Assembly: GCF_049446155.1 (NCBI RefSeq)
Contig: NZ_JBMSEE010000003.1
Coordinates: 248,001 to 312,000 of the forward strand
Direction of reading: 5' to 3'
DNA length: 64,000 bases
Origin: Rivibacter sp049446155
GTDB lineage: Bacteria > Pseudomonadota > Gammaproteobacteria > Burkholderiales > Burkholderiaceae_C
A program made the translations under genes and the position numbers. Shown one piece after another: positions 44,509 to 53,808 of the stretch. Each line of letters opens with the position of its first letter. The stretch's first letter is position 1. The notes under the pieces were generated by a model, which was not told where the DNA came from, ran no database searches, and saw only the letters and a program-made list of their open reading frames with translations.

Positions 44509-46308
44509 TCAGAGCTCGACCTTGAGGCGCGCGAGCGTTTCGAGCAGCACCTCGTTGCCGGCGTCGCGGCCGCGCCCTTCGCGCCAGACGCGCCGCGCCT
44601 CGTCGCGCTCGCCGTTGACCCACAACACCTCGCCGAGGTGGGCGGCGATCTCGGGATCGGGTCGCGCGCGATAGGCCTGGCGCAGCCACTTGAGCGCCTC
44701 CTCGCGATTGCCCATGCGGTACTCGACCCAGCCAAGGCTGTCGACCAGGAACGGCTCGCCGGGCGAGATCTCGAGCGCCTTGAGGATCAGCGCGCGCGCC
44801 TCGGGCAGACGCTGGTTGCGATCGGCCAGCGAGTAGCCGAGCGCGTTGTAGGCGTGGTGATGGTCCGGCCGCAGCGCGATCACGCGCCGCAGCAGCGCTT
44901 CCATCTCCGGCAGGCGGTCGAGCTTCTCGTCGACCATGGCCTGCTCGTACAGCAGGTCGACGTCGTCCTTGAAGCGCTCGTTGCCGGCCGCGAGCACCTC
45001 GCGCGCCGGCGCCCAGGCCTTGGCGTCGCGCAGCAGCTGGGCCTCGGCCAGCACCTTGGCGCGCGCGTCCTCGGGGTTGCGCTCCGGCACCTGGCGCACC
45101 AGCGCGCGCGCGGCGTCGAGCTTGCCCTGCTGGGCCAGCAGCGACGCGCGGCGCACCTGCACGGCCAGTGCCTGCGAGCCGTCGACTTTGGCAAGCCACG
45201 CCTCGGCGCCGGCGTAGTCGCGCCGCTGCTCGGCGGCCTGGGCGAGCAGCAAATAGGCCTGCGTCTGGCGCTGCGCGAGCGAGCCGTCGTCGTCGCCTGA
45301 GCTTTGTGCCGCCTCGCCGGCAGGCGCCTGAGCGAGCCGCTCGAGGTAGGTGCGCAGCGCCTGCTCGGCCGGCTGCGGCTGCTTGAGCTCGAGGCGCAGC
45401 GCGCCGAGCGCGAGCCAGGCATCGGCTAGGCCCGGCGCATCACGCGTGACCGTCTCCATTTGCGGCAGCGCCTCGGCATAGCGCTGCTGGCCGGCCAGCG
45501 TGCGCGCATACATCAGGCGAACGGCACTGCGCTTGGCCAGCGGCGTGCCGTCGATCGCCAGGTAGCTTTGCACCATCGACTCGGCCGCCGGCTGCGTGGG
45601 CATCAGCTCCAGCGCGACCAGCGCCGGCCCTTCGCTGCCCGCATCCAGGGCCTGCGCCTGCTGCAGCGCCTCGACGGCCGCCGCACCGTCGCCGGCGGCG
45701 GCGCGCACGCGCGCCAGCGAGGCCCAGGCCGCCACGGCGGCCGCCGGCGGTTCGCCCGCGACCTTGGCCTGGGCATAGGGCAGCAGCACTTGCTCCATCA
45801 CCGAACGCACCTGCTTGCGGTCGCCGGCGCGTGCGAAGCTGCGCGGCAGCGACAGGATCGCGCCAGGGCGCTCGGCCGGCGGCACCAGCGCCAGCAGCGC
45901 GCGCAGCGGCTCGGCCGTCTCGCCGACGCGCTCGAGCGCGCTCAGCAGCTGGATCTCGTAACGCGCCGCTTCCATCGACTGCGGCAGCGCCCGGCGCCAC
46001 GCGCGTGCGGCCGCGAGCGCCTGGTCGCCGGCCCGGGCCTGCAGCGCGATCTCGGTCGCGCGCTGGAACAAGCGCTCGTCGCGCATCCTGCGCGCCGCGT
46101 CGAGCAGCGTTTCGTAGGCGGCGCCGGGTTCGCCGCTGCGCAGCGCAATCTCGCCGACCAGTACTTCGTAGAAGGTCTCGGCATCGAGCGCGGTGCCGAT
46201 GGCCGGTTCGTCGTCATCGATCGGCGACGCCGGGGCGGTCTGGGCCGCCAAGGGCATGCACGCCAAGCCGCACAGCAGCAGGGTCAGGAACGGCCGGCAC
46301 TTCGCCAT
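44509..46308 (-). CDS. Exported tetratricopeptide-repeat protein
   Basis: This 599-residue protein has a signal peptide (PFLTLLLCGLACMPLAAQ) followed by TPR-type helical repeats almost throughout. Examples are the AYETLLDAARRMRDERLFQ and NALGYSLADRNQRLPEARAL units near the two ends. Such proteins scaffold envelope complexes, and this one is a standing neighbour of lolB in betaproteobacteria; its exact partner is unknown. ATG 46308 has TGGAG about 7 nt upstream. A much longer upstream open frame runs antisense to mutM and is rejected. Confidence 0.9.
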   Translation of the reverse strand: MAKCRPFLTLLLCGLACMPLAAQTAPASPIDDDEPAIGTALDAETFYEVLVGEIALRSGEPGAAYETLLDAARRMRDERLFQRATEIALQARAGDQALAAARAWRRALPQSMEAARYEIQLLSALERVGETAEPLRALLALVPPAERPGAILSLPRSFARAGDRKQVRSVMEQVLLPYAQAKVAGEPPAAAVAAWASLARVRAAAGDGAAAVEALQQAQALDAGSEGPALVALELMPTQPAAESMVQSYLAIDGTPLAKRSAVRLMYARTLAGQQRYAEALPQMETVTRDAPGLADAWLALGALRLELKQPQPAEQALRTYLERLAQAPAGEAAQSSGDDDGSLAQRQTQAYLLLAQAAEQRRDYAGAEAWLAKVDGSQALAVQVRRASLLAQQGKLDAARALVRQVPERNPEDARAKVLAEAQLLRDAKAWAPAREVLAAGNERFKDDVDLLYEQAMVDEKLDRLPEMEALLRRVIALRPDHHHAYNALGYSLADRNQRLPEARALILKALEISPGEPFLVDSLGWVEYRMGNREEALKWLRQAYRARPDPEIAAHLGEVLWVNGERDEARRVWREGRGRDAGNEVLLETLARLKVEL

Positions 46309-46353
46309 TGAGGCACTCCAAAGGGCAAGAATCATTCTATGCACGCGCGCCGG

Positions 46354-46359
46354 GATAAT
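46354..46359 (+). promoter_or_regulatory. -10-like hexamer before mutM
   Basis: GATAAT (5 of 6 to TATAAT) ends 7 nt before the mutM ATG. No Shine-Dalgarno sequence is present, so a leaderless mRNA is likely. Confidence 0.5.
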
Positions 46360-46366
46360 TCCGCGC

Positions 46367-47203
46367 ATGCCCGAGTTGCCAGAGGTGGAAGTCACGCGCC
46401 GCAGCCTGGTCGAGCGCGTGCGCGGCGCATGCATCGCGAACGTGCGCCTGGGCAAGCCCTTGCGCTGGCCGCTGGGCCTCGCGCCTTCGGCGCTGGCCGG
46501 ACGCCGCATCGACGACGTTTCGCGCCGCGGCAAGTACCTCTGGTTCGCACTCGCACCTTCGAGCGGCATCTCGACGCGCGATGGTCTGCTGGTGCATCTG
46601 GGGATGTCCGGGTCGCTGGCCTGGCGCGAGTCGATGCCGGCGCCCGGCCCCTGGGACCACTTCGATCTGGCCACGGACCGCGGCACGCTGCGCCTGACCG
46701 ATCCGCGCCGTTTCGGCGCGGTCGTGTGGTCGCCCTCGCTCGACAGCGGCGCGGCGGCCAAGCTGCTGGAGGGCCTGGGCATCGAGCCGTTCGATGCCGG
46801 CTTCACGCCGCAGTTCCTGCACCAGCGGCTGCGCGGACGACGCGTGGCGATCAAGCTCGCGATCCTGGCCGGCGACATCGTCGTCGGCGTGGGCAACATC
46901 TACGCCAGCGAGGCGCTGTTCCGAGCCGGGATCGATCCGCGCACGCCGGCCTCGCGCGTGAGCCTCGAGCGCTGCGCGCGACTGGTCGACGCGGTGCGCG
47001 CCGTGCTCGGCCGCGCGCTCGAACTCGGCGGCTCGACCCTGCGCGACTTCCGCGACGCGCACGGCATGGACGGCGCCTTCCAGGCCGAAGCCGCTGTCTA
47101 CGACCGCGAGGGACTGCCTTGCCAGCGCTGCGGACGGCCGGTGCGCCGGCTCGTCCAGGGTCAGCGCTCGACCTACTTCTGCGCCGGGTGCCAGCACCGG
47201 TAA
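46367..47203 (+). CDS. mutM: Formamidopyrimidine-DNA glycosylase
   Basis: This 278-residue glycosylase/AP lyase excises 8-oxoguanine opposite C. The catalytic Pro and Glu follow the initiator Met (MPELPEVE). The conserved Lys lies in RRGKYLWF, the helix-two-turn-helix in VGVGNIYASEALFRAGI, and the zinc finger at the C-terminus has four Cys (CQRCGRPVRR, then CAGC). ATG 46367 must be the start because Pro2 is the nucleophile. MutY, the companion enzyme, is 2.2 kb downstream on the same strand. Confidence 0.98.
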   Translation: MPELPEVEVTRRSLVERVRGACIANVRLGKPLRWPLGLAPSALAGRRIDDVSRRGKYLWFALAPSSGISTRDGLLVHLGMSGSLAWRESMPAPGPWDHFDLATDRGTLRLTDPRRFGAVVWSPSLDSGAAAKLLEGLGIEPFDAGFTPQFLHQRLRGRRVAIKLAILAGDIVVGVGNIYASEALFRAGIDPRTPASRVSLERCARLVDAVRAVLGRALELGGSTLRDFRDAHGMDGAFQAEAAVYDREGLPCQRCGRPVRRLVQGQRSTYFCAGCQHR

Positions 47204-47353
47204 CGGTCGGTGAGGCCGCGCAACTCCGTCACGCCCTGACACAGACTCGTCGCCAACTTGTCGCCGCGAGTCCGCAGCAAGGGTCCAAAGTCCCAGGGGG
47301 CTCGGTTACGATTTCGCGTTCACATCGCCCCCGGGACAAAGCGCCCACGCCCC

Positions 47354-49384
47354 ATGCCCGCTTCGTTCGCCCGCAGCTTCGATGCCCTGAGCAGCTGGCG
47401 CAGCGCTGTCGAGGCGCGCGTGCGGGAGCTGGCGCGCTTTCTTCGCGAGCAGGACCTGCTCGATGCGCCGACCGCTGACCAGATCGAAGCCCTGCGCGGC
47501 CGCTTCGCCGAAGACAAGCTCGTGGTCGCGGTGGTGGCCGAGTTCTCGCGCGGCAAGTCTGAGCTGATCAACGCCATCTTCTTCTCCGACGCCAAGCGGC
47601 GCATCCTGCCGGCGACCGCGGGTCGCACGACGATGTGCCCGGTCGAACTCGCCTACGACGCCGACGAACCGCCCAGCCTCGCGCTGCTGCCGATCGACAC
47701 GCGCCTCGAAGGCGCCTCGCTCGCCGAGCTGCGCCGTCAGCCGCAGGCCTGGACGCACACGCCGATCGATCCCAGCGACGCGCAGCGCCTGGCCGAGGCG
47801 CTGACGCAAGTCACGCGCACCCGCCTCGTCACGCAGGACCAGGCGCGCGCGCTCGGCTTCTGGGACGACGAGCGCGCCGACGACAACCCGCCGCTGGACG
47901 CGCAAGGCTGCGTCGAGGTGCCGGCCTGGCGCCATGCGCTGATCAACCTTCCGCACCCGCTGCTCAAGCGCGGCCTGGTCGTGCTCGACACGCCGGGCCT
48001 CAACGCGATCGGCGCCGAGCCCGAGCTCACGCTCGGCCTGTTGCCGACCGCGCATGCCGCACTGTTCGTGCTCGCGGCCGACACCGGCGTGACGAAGTCC
48101 GACCTCGCGGTCTGGCGCGAACACCTCGCGACCACCGGCGCGGCCTGCTACGTCGCGCTGAACAAGATCGACACGCTGGCCGATCCGCTGGGCACGCCCG
48201 AGGCAACGGCATTGCAGATCCAGCGCCAATGCGAGGAGGTCGCGCGCACGCTGGACCTGGCGCCGTCCGCGGTGTTCCCGATCTCAGCCAAGCAGGCGCT
48301 CGCCGCGCGCGTCGAAGGCGACGCTCAGCGCCTGGCCGAAAGCCGGCTGCCGGCGCTCGAAGCCGCGCTGTCCGAGGGTCTGCTGCCGCAACGCCGCGAA
48401 CTGCTCGCGCGCATGGGCAACGGCGCGCTATCGGAGATCGAGACCCAGGTCCAGCGCCGCCTCGGCGACCGCCGCCGCCAGATGGCCGAGCAACTGCTCG
48501 AGCTGCGCGGCCTGCGTGGCAAGAACGCCGCCAAGGTGCGATTGATGCTGCAGCGCGTGGAGGCCGACACGGCGGAGTTCGAGCAGTGCATCGCGCGCCT
48601 GCAGGCCATGCGCGCGGTGCACTCGCGCATGCTCAAGGAAGCGCTGCTCGATCTCGCGAGCGACCGCCTGCGCGCCGACATCGACGCCTTCGAGGCGGCG
48701 CTGCGCGGCTCGCTGCTGCAACTGGGTGCGCGCAAGGCCTTCGCGCGCCTGTGCGAGGGGCTGCGCGAGCGGCTGGAGCTCGCGCAGACGCGCGGCGCCG
48801 AGATCCATCAGATGCTCGAGGCCTCCTTCGAGAAGCTCAACGTCGAGTTCGGGTTCAGCCTGGCGGTCAGCAAGGGCCCCGACCTCGATCGCTTTCTGCG
48901 CGACCTCGAGCTGATCGAGCGCAACTACACGCAGTACCTCGGCCTGGGCCATGCGATCCGGCTCTCGCAAGGCGGCGCATCGTTCGAGCAGTTTCGCCGC
49001 ATGCTGGTCTCGCGACTGCGCGTGGTGTTCGAGAGCGCCTCGGGCGAGCTGGAGCTCTGGAACAAGACCGCCTCGGCGCAGATCGATTCGCAGCTGCGCG
49101 ACCGCCGCAAGGGCTTCCGGCGCCGTCGAGAATCGCTCGAGCGCATCCAGGCCGCGGCGGGTGAACTCGAGGACCGGTTGTCCGAGCTCGACAGCCAGGA
49201 CCAGCGGCTGCAACTGCTGCAGCGCCGCCTCGGCGAGCTGGTCAAGGCGGCGCGCTCGCAGGCGCAAAGCCGTCCCGGCGTGTTGGCCGAGATGGAGCTC
49301 GGCTATGCCGAGACCGCGCCGTCGAACCTGATCGACATTCCGCTCGACCTGCCCGCGCCCAACACGTCCGCGGCGCGCGGCTGA
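47354..49384 (+). CDS. Dynamin-like GTPase
   Basis: This 676-residue large GTPase belongs to the dynamin/FZL-type superfamily. The P-loop reads AEFSRGKS (62-69); the first glycine of the classical GxxxxGK[ST] is replaced by Ala, as in related bacterial proteins. A Thr-rich switch I (AGRTTMCPVEL, about 100-110), switch II DTPGLN (about 211-216) and NKID specificity motif (about 270-273) follow. The C-terminal 300 residues are coiled coil. No membrane helix is visible. Bacterial dynamins remodel membranes, but no function is known here. It sits between mutM and mutY, 4 nt before mutY. The start has no clear Shine-Dalgarno sequence. Confidence 0.9.
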   Translation: MPASFARSFDALSSWRSAVEARVRELARFLREQDLLDAPTADQIEALRGRFAEDKLVVAVVAEFSRGKSELINAIFFSDAKRRILPATAGRTTMCPVELAYDADEPPSLALLPIDTRLEGASLAELRRQPQAWTHTPIDPSDAQRLAEALTQVTRTRLVTQDQARALGFWDDERADDNPPLDAQGCVEVPAWRHALINLPHPLLKRGLVVLDTPGLNAIGAEPELTLGLLPTAHAALFVLAADTGVTKSDLAVWREHLATTGAACYVALNKIDTLADPLGTPEATALQIQRQCEEVARTLDLAPSAVFPISAKQALAARVEGDAQRLAESRLPALEAALSEGLLPQRRELLARMGNGALSEIETQVQRRLGDRRRQMAEQLLELRGLRGKNAAKVRLMLQRVEADTAEFEQCIARLQAMRAVHSRMLKEALLDLASDRLRADIDAFEAALRGSLLQLGARKAFARLCEGLRERLELAQTRGAEIHQMLEASFEKLNVEFGFSLAVSKGPDLDRFLRDLELIERNYTQYLGLGHAIRLSQGGASFEQFRRMLVSRLRVVFESASGELELWNKTASAQIDSQLRDRRKGFRRRRESLERIQAAAGELEDRLSELDSQDQRLQLLQRRLGELVKAARSQAQSRPGVLAEMELGYAETAPSNLIDIPLDLPAPNTSAARG

Positions 49385-49388
49385 GACC

Positions 49389-50471
49389 ATGGTCGCTGAC
49401 GTGATCGCGGCACCGCCGCGCGTCGAACTCGAGCGCGAGATCGCACCGCGCATCGTCGCCTGGCAGCGCACGCACGGCCGGCACGACCTTCCCTGGCAGC
49501 GCAGCCGCGATCCGTACCGCGTCTGGCTGTCCGAGGTCATGCTGCAGCAGACGCAGGTCACGACGGTACTGGCCTACTACGACCGCTTCCTCGCGCGCTT
49601 TCCCACTGTGCTGGCGCTGGCCGAGGCGCCGCTCGACGAGGTGTTGTCGACGTGGGCCGGCCTGGGCTACTACAGCCGCGCGCGCAACCTGCATCGCTGC
49701 GCGCAGGCGGTCATGGCCGAGCACGGCGGCGCGTTTCCGCGCAGCGCGTCGGCGCTCGAGACACTGCCCGGCATCGGCCGCTCGACCGCCGCGGCGATCG
49801 CGTCGTTCTGCTTCGGCGAGCGCGCCGCGATCCTGGACGGCAACGTCAAGCGCGTGCTGACGCGCGCGCTCGGTTTCGATGCCGACCTGGCCGTCGCCGC
49901 GAACGAGCGCGCGCTATGGGACCGAGCGACCGCGCTGCTGCCCGCCGATGCCGACGACATGCCGGCCTGGACGCAAGGCGTGATGGATCTGGGCGCCACC
50001 GTGTGCAGCGCACGCCGCCCGGACTGCCTGCTGTGCCCGCTGACCGAGGTCTGCGTCGCGCGCGCGCAAGGCCGCGTCGAGGCCTACCCGGTCAAGACGC
50101 GCAAGCTCAAGCGCGGCGCGCGCGAGCACTGGTGGCTGTGGCTGGCCGCGCCGGACGGCGCGGTGTGGCTGGAACAGCGCCCGGCACGCGGCATCTGGGC
50201 CGGTCTGTGGACGCTGCCGCTGCACGAAGACGAGGCAGGACTCGAGACCGCACTGCGCGAGCTCGGCGTGCACGCCGCGGCCGAGCCGCAGCCGACGCTC
50301 AGGCATGCCCTGACCCACCTCGACTGGACCTTGCACCCGCGTCGCGTGCTGGTCGATGCCGCCGTCGCTGCACGGGTTGAGCGATCCTTCGCGCCGGGCC
50401 GCTGGGTCGCGCCGGCCGAGCTGCGCGAGATCGCGCTGCCGGCACCGCTGCGCAAGCTGCTGATCGGTTGA
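49389..50471 (+). CDS. mutY: Adenine DNA glycosylase
   Basis: This 360-residue enzyme removes adenine mispaired with 8-oxoguanine. Catalytic Glu E49 lies in SEVMLQQTQ, the helix-hairpin-helix in LPGIGRSTAAAI, and the catalytic Asp in GVMDLGATVC. The [4Fe-4S] cluster is bound by four Cys in CSARRPDCLLCPLTEVC. A C-terminal NUDIX-like domain (about 235-355) recognises 8-oxoG. It starts 4 nt after the dynamin-like gene, so the two are almost certainly co-translated. Confidence 0.98.
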   Translation: MVADVIAAPPRVELEREIAPRIVAWQRTHGRHDLPWQRSRDPYRVWLSEVMLQQTQVTTVLAYYDRFLARFPTVLALAEAPLDEVLSTWAGLGYYSRARNLHRCAQAVMAEHGGAFPRSASALETLPGIGRSTAAAIASFCFGERAAILDGNVKRVLTRALGFDADLAVAANERALWDRATALLPADADDMPAWTQGVMDLGATVCSARRPDCLLCPLTEVCVARAQGRVEAYPVKTRKLKRGAREHWWLWLAAPDGAVWLEQRPARGIWAGLWTLPLHEDEAGLETALRELGVHAAAEPQPTLRHALTHLDWTLHPRRVLVDAAVAARVERSFAPGRWVAPAELREIALPAPLRKLLIG

Positions 50472-50488
50472 GTCGCAGGCCCGCGCCC

Positions 50489-51070
50489 TCAGCGCGCGAG
50501 CGCCTTCAAGGCCTGCTTGATGCCATCGGCCACCGCCACGTCGGCGGGCAGCGACTTCACCGCCGCCTGCGCCTCGCGATCGCTGTAGCCCAGCGCGACC
50601 AGCGCCTGCAGGATGTCGGCCTGCGCATCGCTGGCCGGCCCGCCGCCGGCCGCCACCGGGCCGAGGTCGACGCCGAGCTTGCCCTTGAGTTCGAGCAGCA
50701 GTCGCTCGGCGGTCTTCTTGCCGATGCCGGGCACCTTGACGAGGCGGCCTGCCTCCTGTGCGGTGACGGCCTGCGACAGCTCGGCGACGCTGAGACCCGA
50801 CAGGATCGACAGCGCCGTGCGCGGCCCGACGCCGGAGATCTTGATCAGCTGGCGGAAGGTGTCGCGTTCGGGCGCGGTGAGAAAGCCGAACAGCACCTGC
50901 GCGTCCTCGCGCACGACGAAGTGGGTCAGCAGCGTGACGCGCTCGCCGATGGCGGGCAGGTTGTAGAAGCTGCTCATCGGCACGTCGACCTCGTAGCCGA
51001 CGCCGTTCACGTCGAGCAGGATCGCGGGCGGGCTCTTCTCGGCGAGCGTGCCGCTCAGGCGACCGATCAC
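50489..51070 (-). CDS. ruvA: Holliday junction DNA helicase subunit RuvA
   Basis: This 193-residue protein forms the tetramer that binds four-way junctions. The N-terminal OB fold (IGRLSGTLAEKSPPAILLDVNGVGYEV), two helix-hairpin-helix motifs (ISGVGPRTALSIL and VPGIGKKTAERLL), and a C-terminal RuvB-binding helix are present. The start is GTG 51070, one base after the stop of the response regulator. No ruvB or ruvC lies within the adjoining sequence. It converges on mutY. Confidence 0.96.
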   Translation of the reverse strand: MIGRLSGTLAEKSPPAILLDVNGVGYEVDVPMSSFYNLPAIGERVTLLTHFVVREDAQVLFGFLTAPERDTFRQLIKISGVGPRTALSILSGLSVAELSQAVTAQEAGRLVKVPGIGKKTAERLLLELKGKLGVDLGPVAAGGGPASDAQADILQALVALGYSDREAQAAVKSLPADVAVADGIKQALKALAR

Positions 51071-51071
51071 C

Positions 51072-51740
51072 TTACTGGCGACGGAACAGACCCAGGCGCT
51101 GCGCCTCGAGCGCCGCCTCGGCGCGCGAACTCACGTTGAGCTTGCGGTAGATCTGCTTGACGTAGTCGGCGATCGTGTGGCGCGACAGGTTCAGCTGCAC
51201 GCCGATCTCGGGCAGCGTGAAGCCCTTGGCGACACGCAGCAGCACCTCGCTCTCGCGCTCGGTCAGCGTGACGCCGGGCACCGGGTTCGAGGTCGGGTAG
51301 TCGTCCTTCGCGTGCGTGGCGAAGTACTGGATCACGCGCCGTGCGATCGACGGCGACAGCGGCGGTTCGCCCTGGCTGATGCGCTGCAGCTGCTCGGCGA
51401 TCTGTTCGCGCGGCTGCTCCTTGAGGATGTAGCCGAACGCGCCGGCTTGCAGCGCCGGGAACAGGTGCTCGTCGTCGTCGTGGATCGTCACCACGACCGA
51501 CTGCGCCTCGGCCTGCACCTCGCGCAGCATGCCCACGACCTCGACGCCCGAGCCGTCGGGCAGGCCGAGGTCGATCAGCGCGAGATCGAACTTCTGTGCG
51601 CCGATCAGCGCGCGGGCGTCGTGCACGCGCGCGGCCTCGGCGATCTGGGCACCGGGAAAGGCCTGCAGCACCAGCGCCTTCATCCAGGCGCGGATCTCGG
51701 GCAGGTCTTCGAGCAGGAGGATGCGGGTCACGGTACTCAC
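51072..51740 (-). CDS. LuxR/NarL-family response regulator
   Basis: This 222-residue regulator has a receiver domain with the acidic pair E11-D12, phospho-acceptor D57 (ALIDLGLPDGSG), a Thr in VVVTIHDDD and Lys in YILKEQ. A LuxR-type helix-turn-helix (about 155-220) contains LTERESEVLLRVAKGFTLPEIGVQLNLSRHTI. It starts at GTG 51740, with a TAGGAT hexamer 6 nt upstream, and its partner kinase lies 74 nt further upstream. ruvA follows at once, hinting at DNA-damage or growth-phase control, but that is only suggested by position. Confidence 0.9.
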   Translation of the reverse strand: MSTVTRILLLEDLPEIRAWMKALVLQAFPGAQIAEAARVHDARALIGAQKFDLALIDLGLPDGSGVEVVGMLREVQAEAQSVVVTIHDDDEHLFPALQAGAFGYILKEQPREQIAEQLQRISQGEPPLSPSIARRVIQYFATHAKDDYPTSNPVPGVTLTERESEVLLRVAKGFTLPEIGVQLNLSRHTIADYVKQIYRKLNVSSRAEAALEAQRLGLFRRQ

Positions 51741-51746
51741 GGACTC

Positions 51747-51752
51747 ATCCTA
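51747..51752 (-). promoter_or_regulatory. -10-like hexamer before the LuxR-type regulator
   Basis: TAGGAT (4 of 6) on the minus strand ends 6 nt before the GTG start. It lies in the 74-nt space after the kinase gene and could give the regulator and ruvA a separate leaderless transcript. Confidence 0.35.
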
Positions 51753-51814
51753 GCAGCATTGGCCCGCCGCGTGCCTCATGGTTGCTGAGGATGGCAGGCA
51801 GCGGGTGCCCACGT

Positions 51815-53686
51815 TCAGAGCGGGACCGTGAGACGGATCACGGTTCCGAAGCCCGGCCCCGACTCCACCAGGCACTGGCCCTGGATCTGCTTGGCGCGGT
51901 GCTTCATGCTGTACATGCCGTGGCCGCGGTCGAGCTTGCCGTCGAGCTCGAGGGGAATGCCCTTGCCGTTGTCGCGGATCACGAGGTGCAGGTCCTCGTC
52001 GACCGAGCTGCGCACCGTGCAGCGCGATGCGCCGCTGTGCTTGATCAGGTTGCTCGTCGCCTCGCGCAGGATGCGGGTGATGCCGACGAAGGCGCGCGCT
52101 GACAGCGTGCGCGGCTCGGTCACCTCCTCGCTGTGCCATTCGATCTCGATGCCGGCGGCGCCCAGGCGCGACACCGTCTCGGCGCGCCAGTCAGCCAGCG
52201 CGTCGGCCAGCTGCACCGGCTTGCCGGTCAGGCCCTTGACCGACAGGCGCATCTCCTCGAGCGCCTCGCGCGCGAGTTGCGAGATGCGGTCGTTGTCGCT
52301 GGTGTGGACGATGGTCAGCAGCTTGGCGCCCAGGTCGTCGTGCAGGTCGCCGGCGATGCGCTTGCGCTCGCGCTCGGCCATCTGCTCGACGCGCTGTTCG
52401 GTCAGCGCCGCCCAGCCGCGCTCCATTTCGGCCGTGGCGTCGCGCAGGCGCTGGTCGAACTCGCCGCGCGCGCGCTCCGCGTGGCGCAGCGCCTGCACGA
52501 ACACCTGCACCAGCCGGAACGCGATCGCGACGAACAGCAGCGGCATCGCGAAATGGATCATGTGCACCTGCGGCAGCGGCAGCATCAGGTCCTGGATCGC
52601 GATCTCGGCCACGATCGCCAGCCCCAGCAGGCCGAGGATGCCGGCCATCACCCAGCGCTCGGTGCGGCGCTCGCGCCACGCGGCCCACAGGTAGATCCCC
52701 GCCGCGCCGATGACCTGCGCGGCCAGCAGCGTGTAGAAGGCCGCCGCCAGCACGAACAGCCGGTCAGGCCCGGCCGCCAGCAGCAGCGCGGGGGCGATCA
52801 GGCACTGCGCCCACAACAGCCATTCGCGGCGCGACGGCGGCACGCCCGCATAGCGCAGCAGGAACAGCGTGCCGCTGACTGCCAGCACCACGAAAGCGCA
52901 GAAGAAGAACCCTTCGACCACCTCGTTCGGCAACGGGATGTTGAACCACCACACGCGCGCCGACAGCGCCGCCCAGCCCAGGCAGACGAAGCCGAAGTGC
53001 AGCAGGTAGCTGACGTCGCGCACCCAGCCGATGCCGATCACGAACAGGCCCAGCACGACCAGCGTCACCGCCACGACTTGGGCCGCGGTGACGTTCCAGA
53101 AGCGCTGCCGCTCGCTGGCCGGCTGCAGGAGCGACTGCGCGCCGATGTAGAGCTCCGACAGTCCGGCCGCGCGCTGGCGCGCCGCCACGCGTTCGAGCGG
53201 ATGGCCCACGACCTGCAGCTCGAGGCGGTTGTGGTGCGGCATCAGCAGGCCGGTCGGCAGCGCGACGACCATCGATTCGTAGCAATGCCGCGTGTACGGC
53301 AGCGTCATGCGCCCGCCGCGTGCGATGCGCGAGCCGTTGAGGAACACCTCGACGTTCTGGCAGGCGCGCGGGATGTAAAGAACGGGCAGCTCGTCGGGCG
53401 GCACCGGAGGCGCCGGGAAACCGATCCGATACCAGGTCGCGCCGCCATGGTGAGGCCGGCTGGCCGACCAGTCGTCCGGCAGCGCCACGACCTGCGCGGG
53501 CGTGCCCTCGGCCGGCGGCGCCGAGCTCGCCTGCGGCAGCGCGATCGCCTGCGCGGCGCGCACCACGAGCACGCGCTGCTCCTGTGCCGCCACGGCCTGC
53601 GCCAACAGCGGCAGCAGCGCAGCCAACCCGAGCAGGCGCAGCCGGCTCAGCAGGATTCGCGCAAAGGTCGGCCACGGCATCGACAT
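51815..53686 (-). CDS. 7TM-type membrane sensor histidine kinase
   Basis: This 623-residue kinase has a signal segment (about 8-34), then an exported domain of about 150 residues. That domain has ATWYRIGF and VFLNGSRIARGG motifs like the 7TMR-DISM extracellular (jelly-roll) domains. About seven membrane helices (roughly 190-400) follow, then a short coiled coil, the HisKA_3 motif GDLHDDLGAKLL with phospho-accepting H449, and an HATPase domain with RDNGKGIPL. This is the architecture that pairs with NarL-type regulators, as downstream. ATG 53686 is preferred over an ATG 6 nt later because CACAAT lies 8 nt upstream. The ligand is unknown. Confidence 0.88.
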   Translation of the reverse strand: MSMPWPTFARILLSRLRLLGLAALLPLLAQAVAAQEQRVLVVRAAQAIALPQASSAPPAEGTPAQVVALPDDWSASRPHHGGATWYRIGFPAPPVPPDELPVLYIPRACQNVEVFLNGSRIARGGRMTLPYTRHCYESMVVALPTGLLMPHHNRLELQVVGHPLERVAARQRAAGLSELYIGAQSLLQPASERQRFWNVTAAQVVAVTLVVLGLFVIGIGWVRDVSYLLHFGFVCLGWAALSARVWWFNIPLPNEVVEGFFFCAFVVLAVSGTLFLLRYAGVPPSRREWLLWAQCLIAPALLLAAGPDRLFVLAAAFYTLLAAQVIGAAGIYLWAAWRERRTERWVMAGILGLLGLAIVAEIAIQDLMLPLPQVHMIHFAMPLLFVAIAFRLVQVFVQALRHAERARGEFDQRLRDATAEMERGWAALTEQRVEQMAERERKRIAGDLHDDLGAKLLTIVHTSDNDRISQLAREALEEMRLSVKGLTGKPVQLADALADWRAETVSRLGAAGIEIEWHSEEVTEPRTLSARAFVGITRILREATSNLIKHSGASRCTVRSSVDEDLHLVIRDNGKGIPLELDGKLDRGHGMYSMKHRAKQIQGQCLVESGPGFGTVIRLTVPL

Positions 53687-53694
53687 GGCGGGCG

Positions 53695-53700
53695 ATTGTG
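53695..53700 (-). promoter_or_regulatory. -10-like hexamer before the 7TM sensor kinase
   Basis: CACAAT (4 of 6) on the minus strand ends 8 nt before the ATG at 53686, with no Shine-Dalgarno sequence in between. Confidence 0.4.
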
Positions 53701-53808
53701 CGAGCGTTTGCGCGGGCGTCCCAGGCAAGCCCGGCCCCCGGCGCGCGGGGGCGACGCGCTGGCGCGACAATCGCGCCTTCCGCCCTTGCCTCCAACGCGG
53801 CCTCGCTC

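Noticed and set aside
53708..53760. Possible third copy of the double-hairpin repeat between the sensor kinase and phoH
   Set aside because: Only short words (CAAGCCCGGCC and G/C runs) are shared and the conserved CGCCGTACCCGGCG hairpin is missing.
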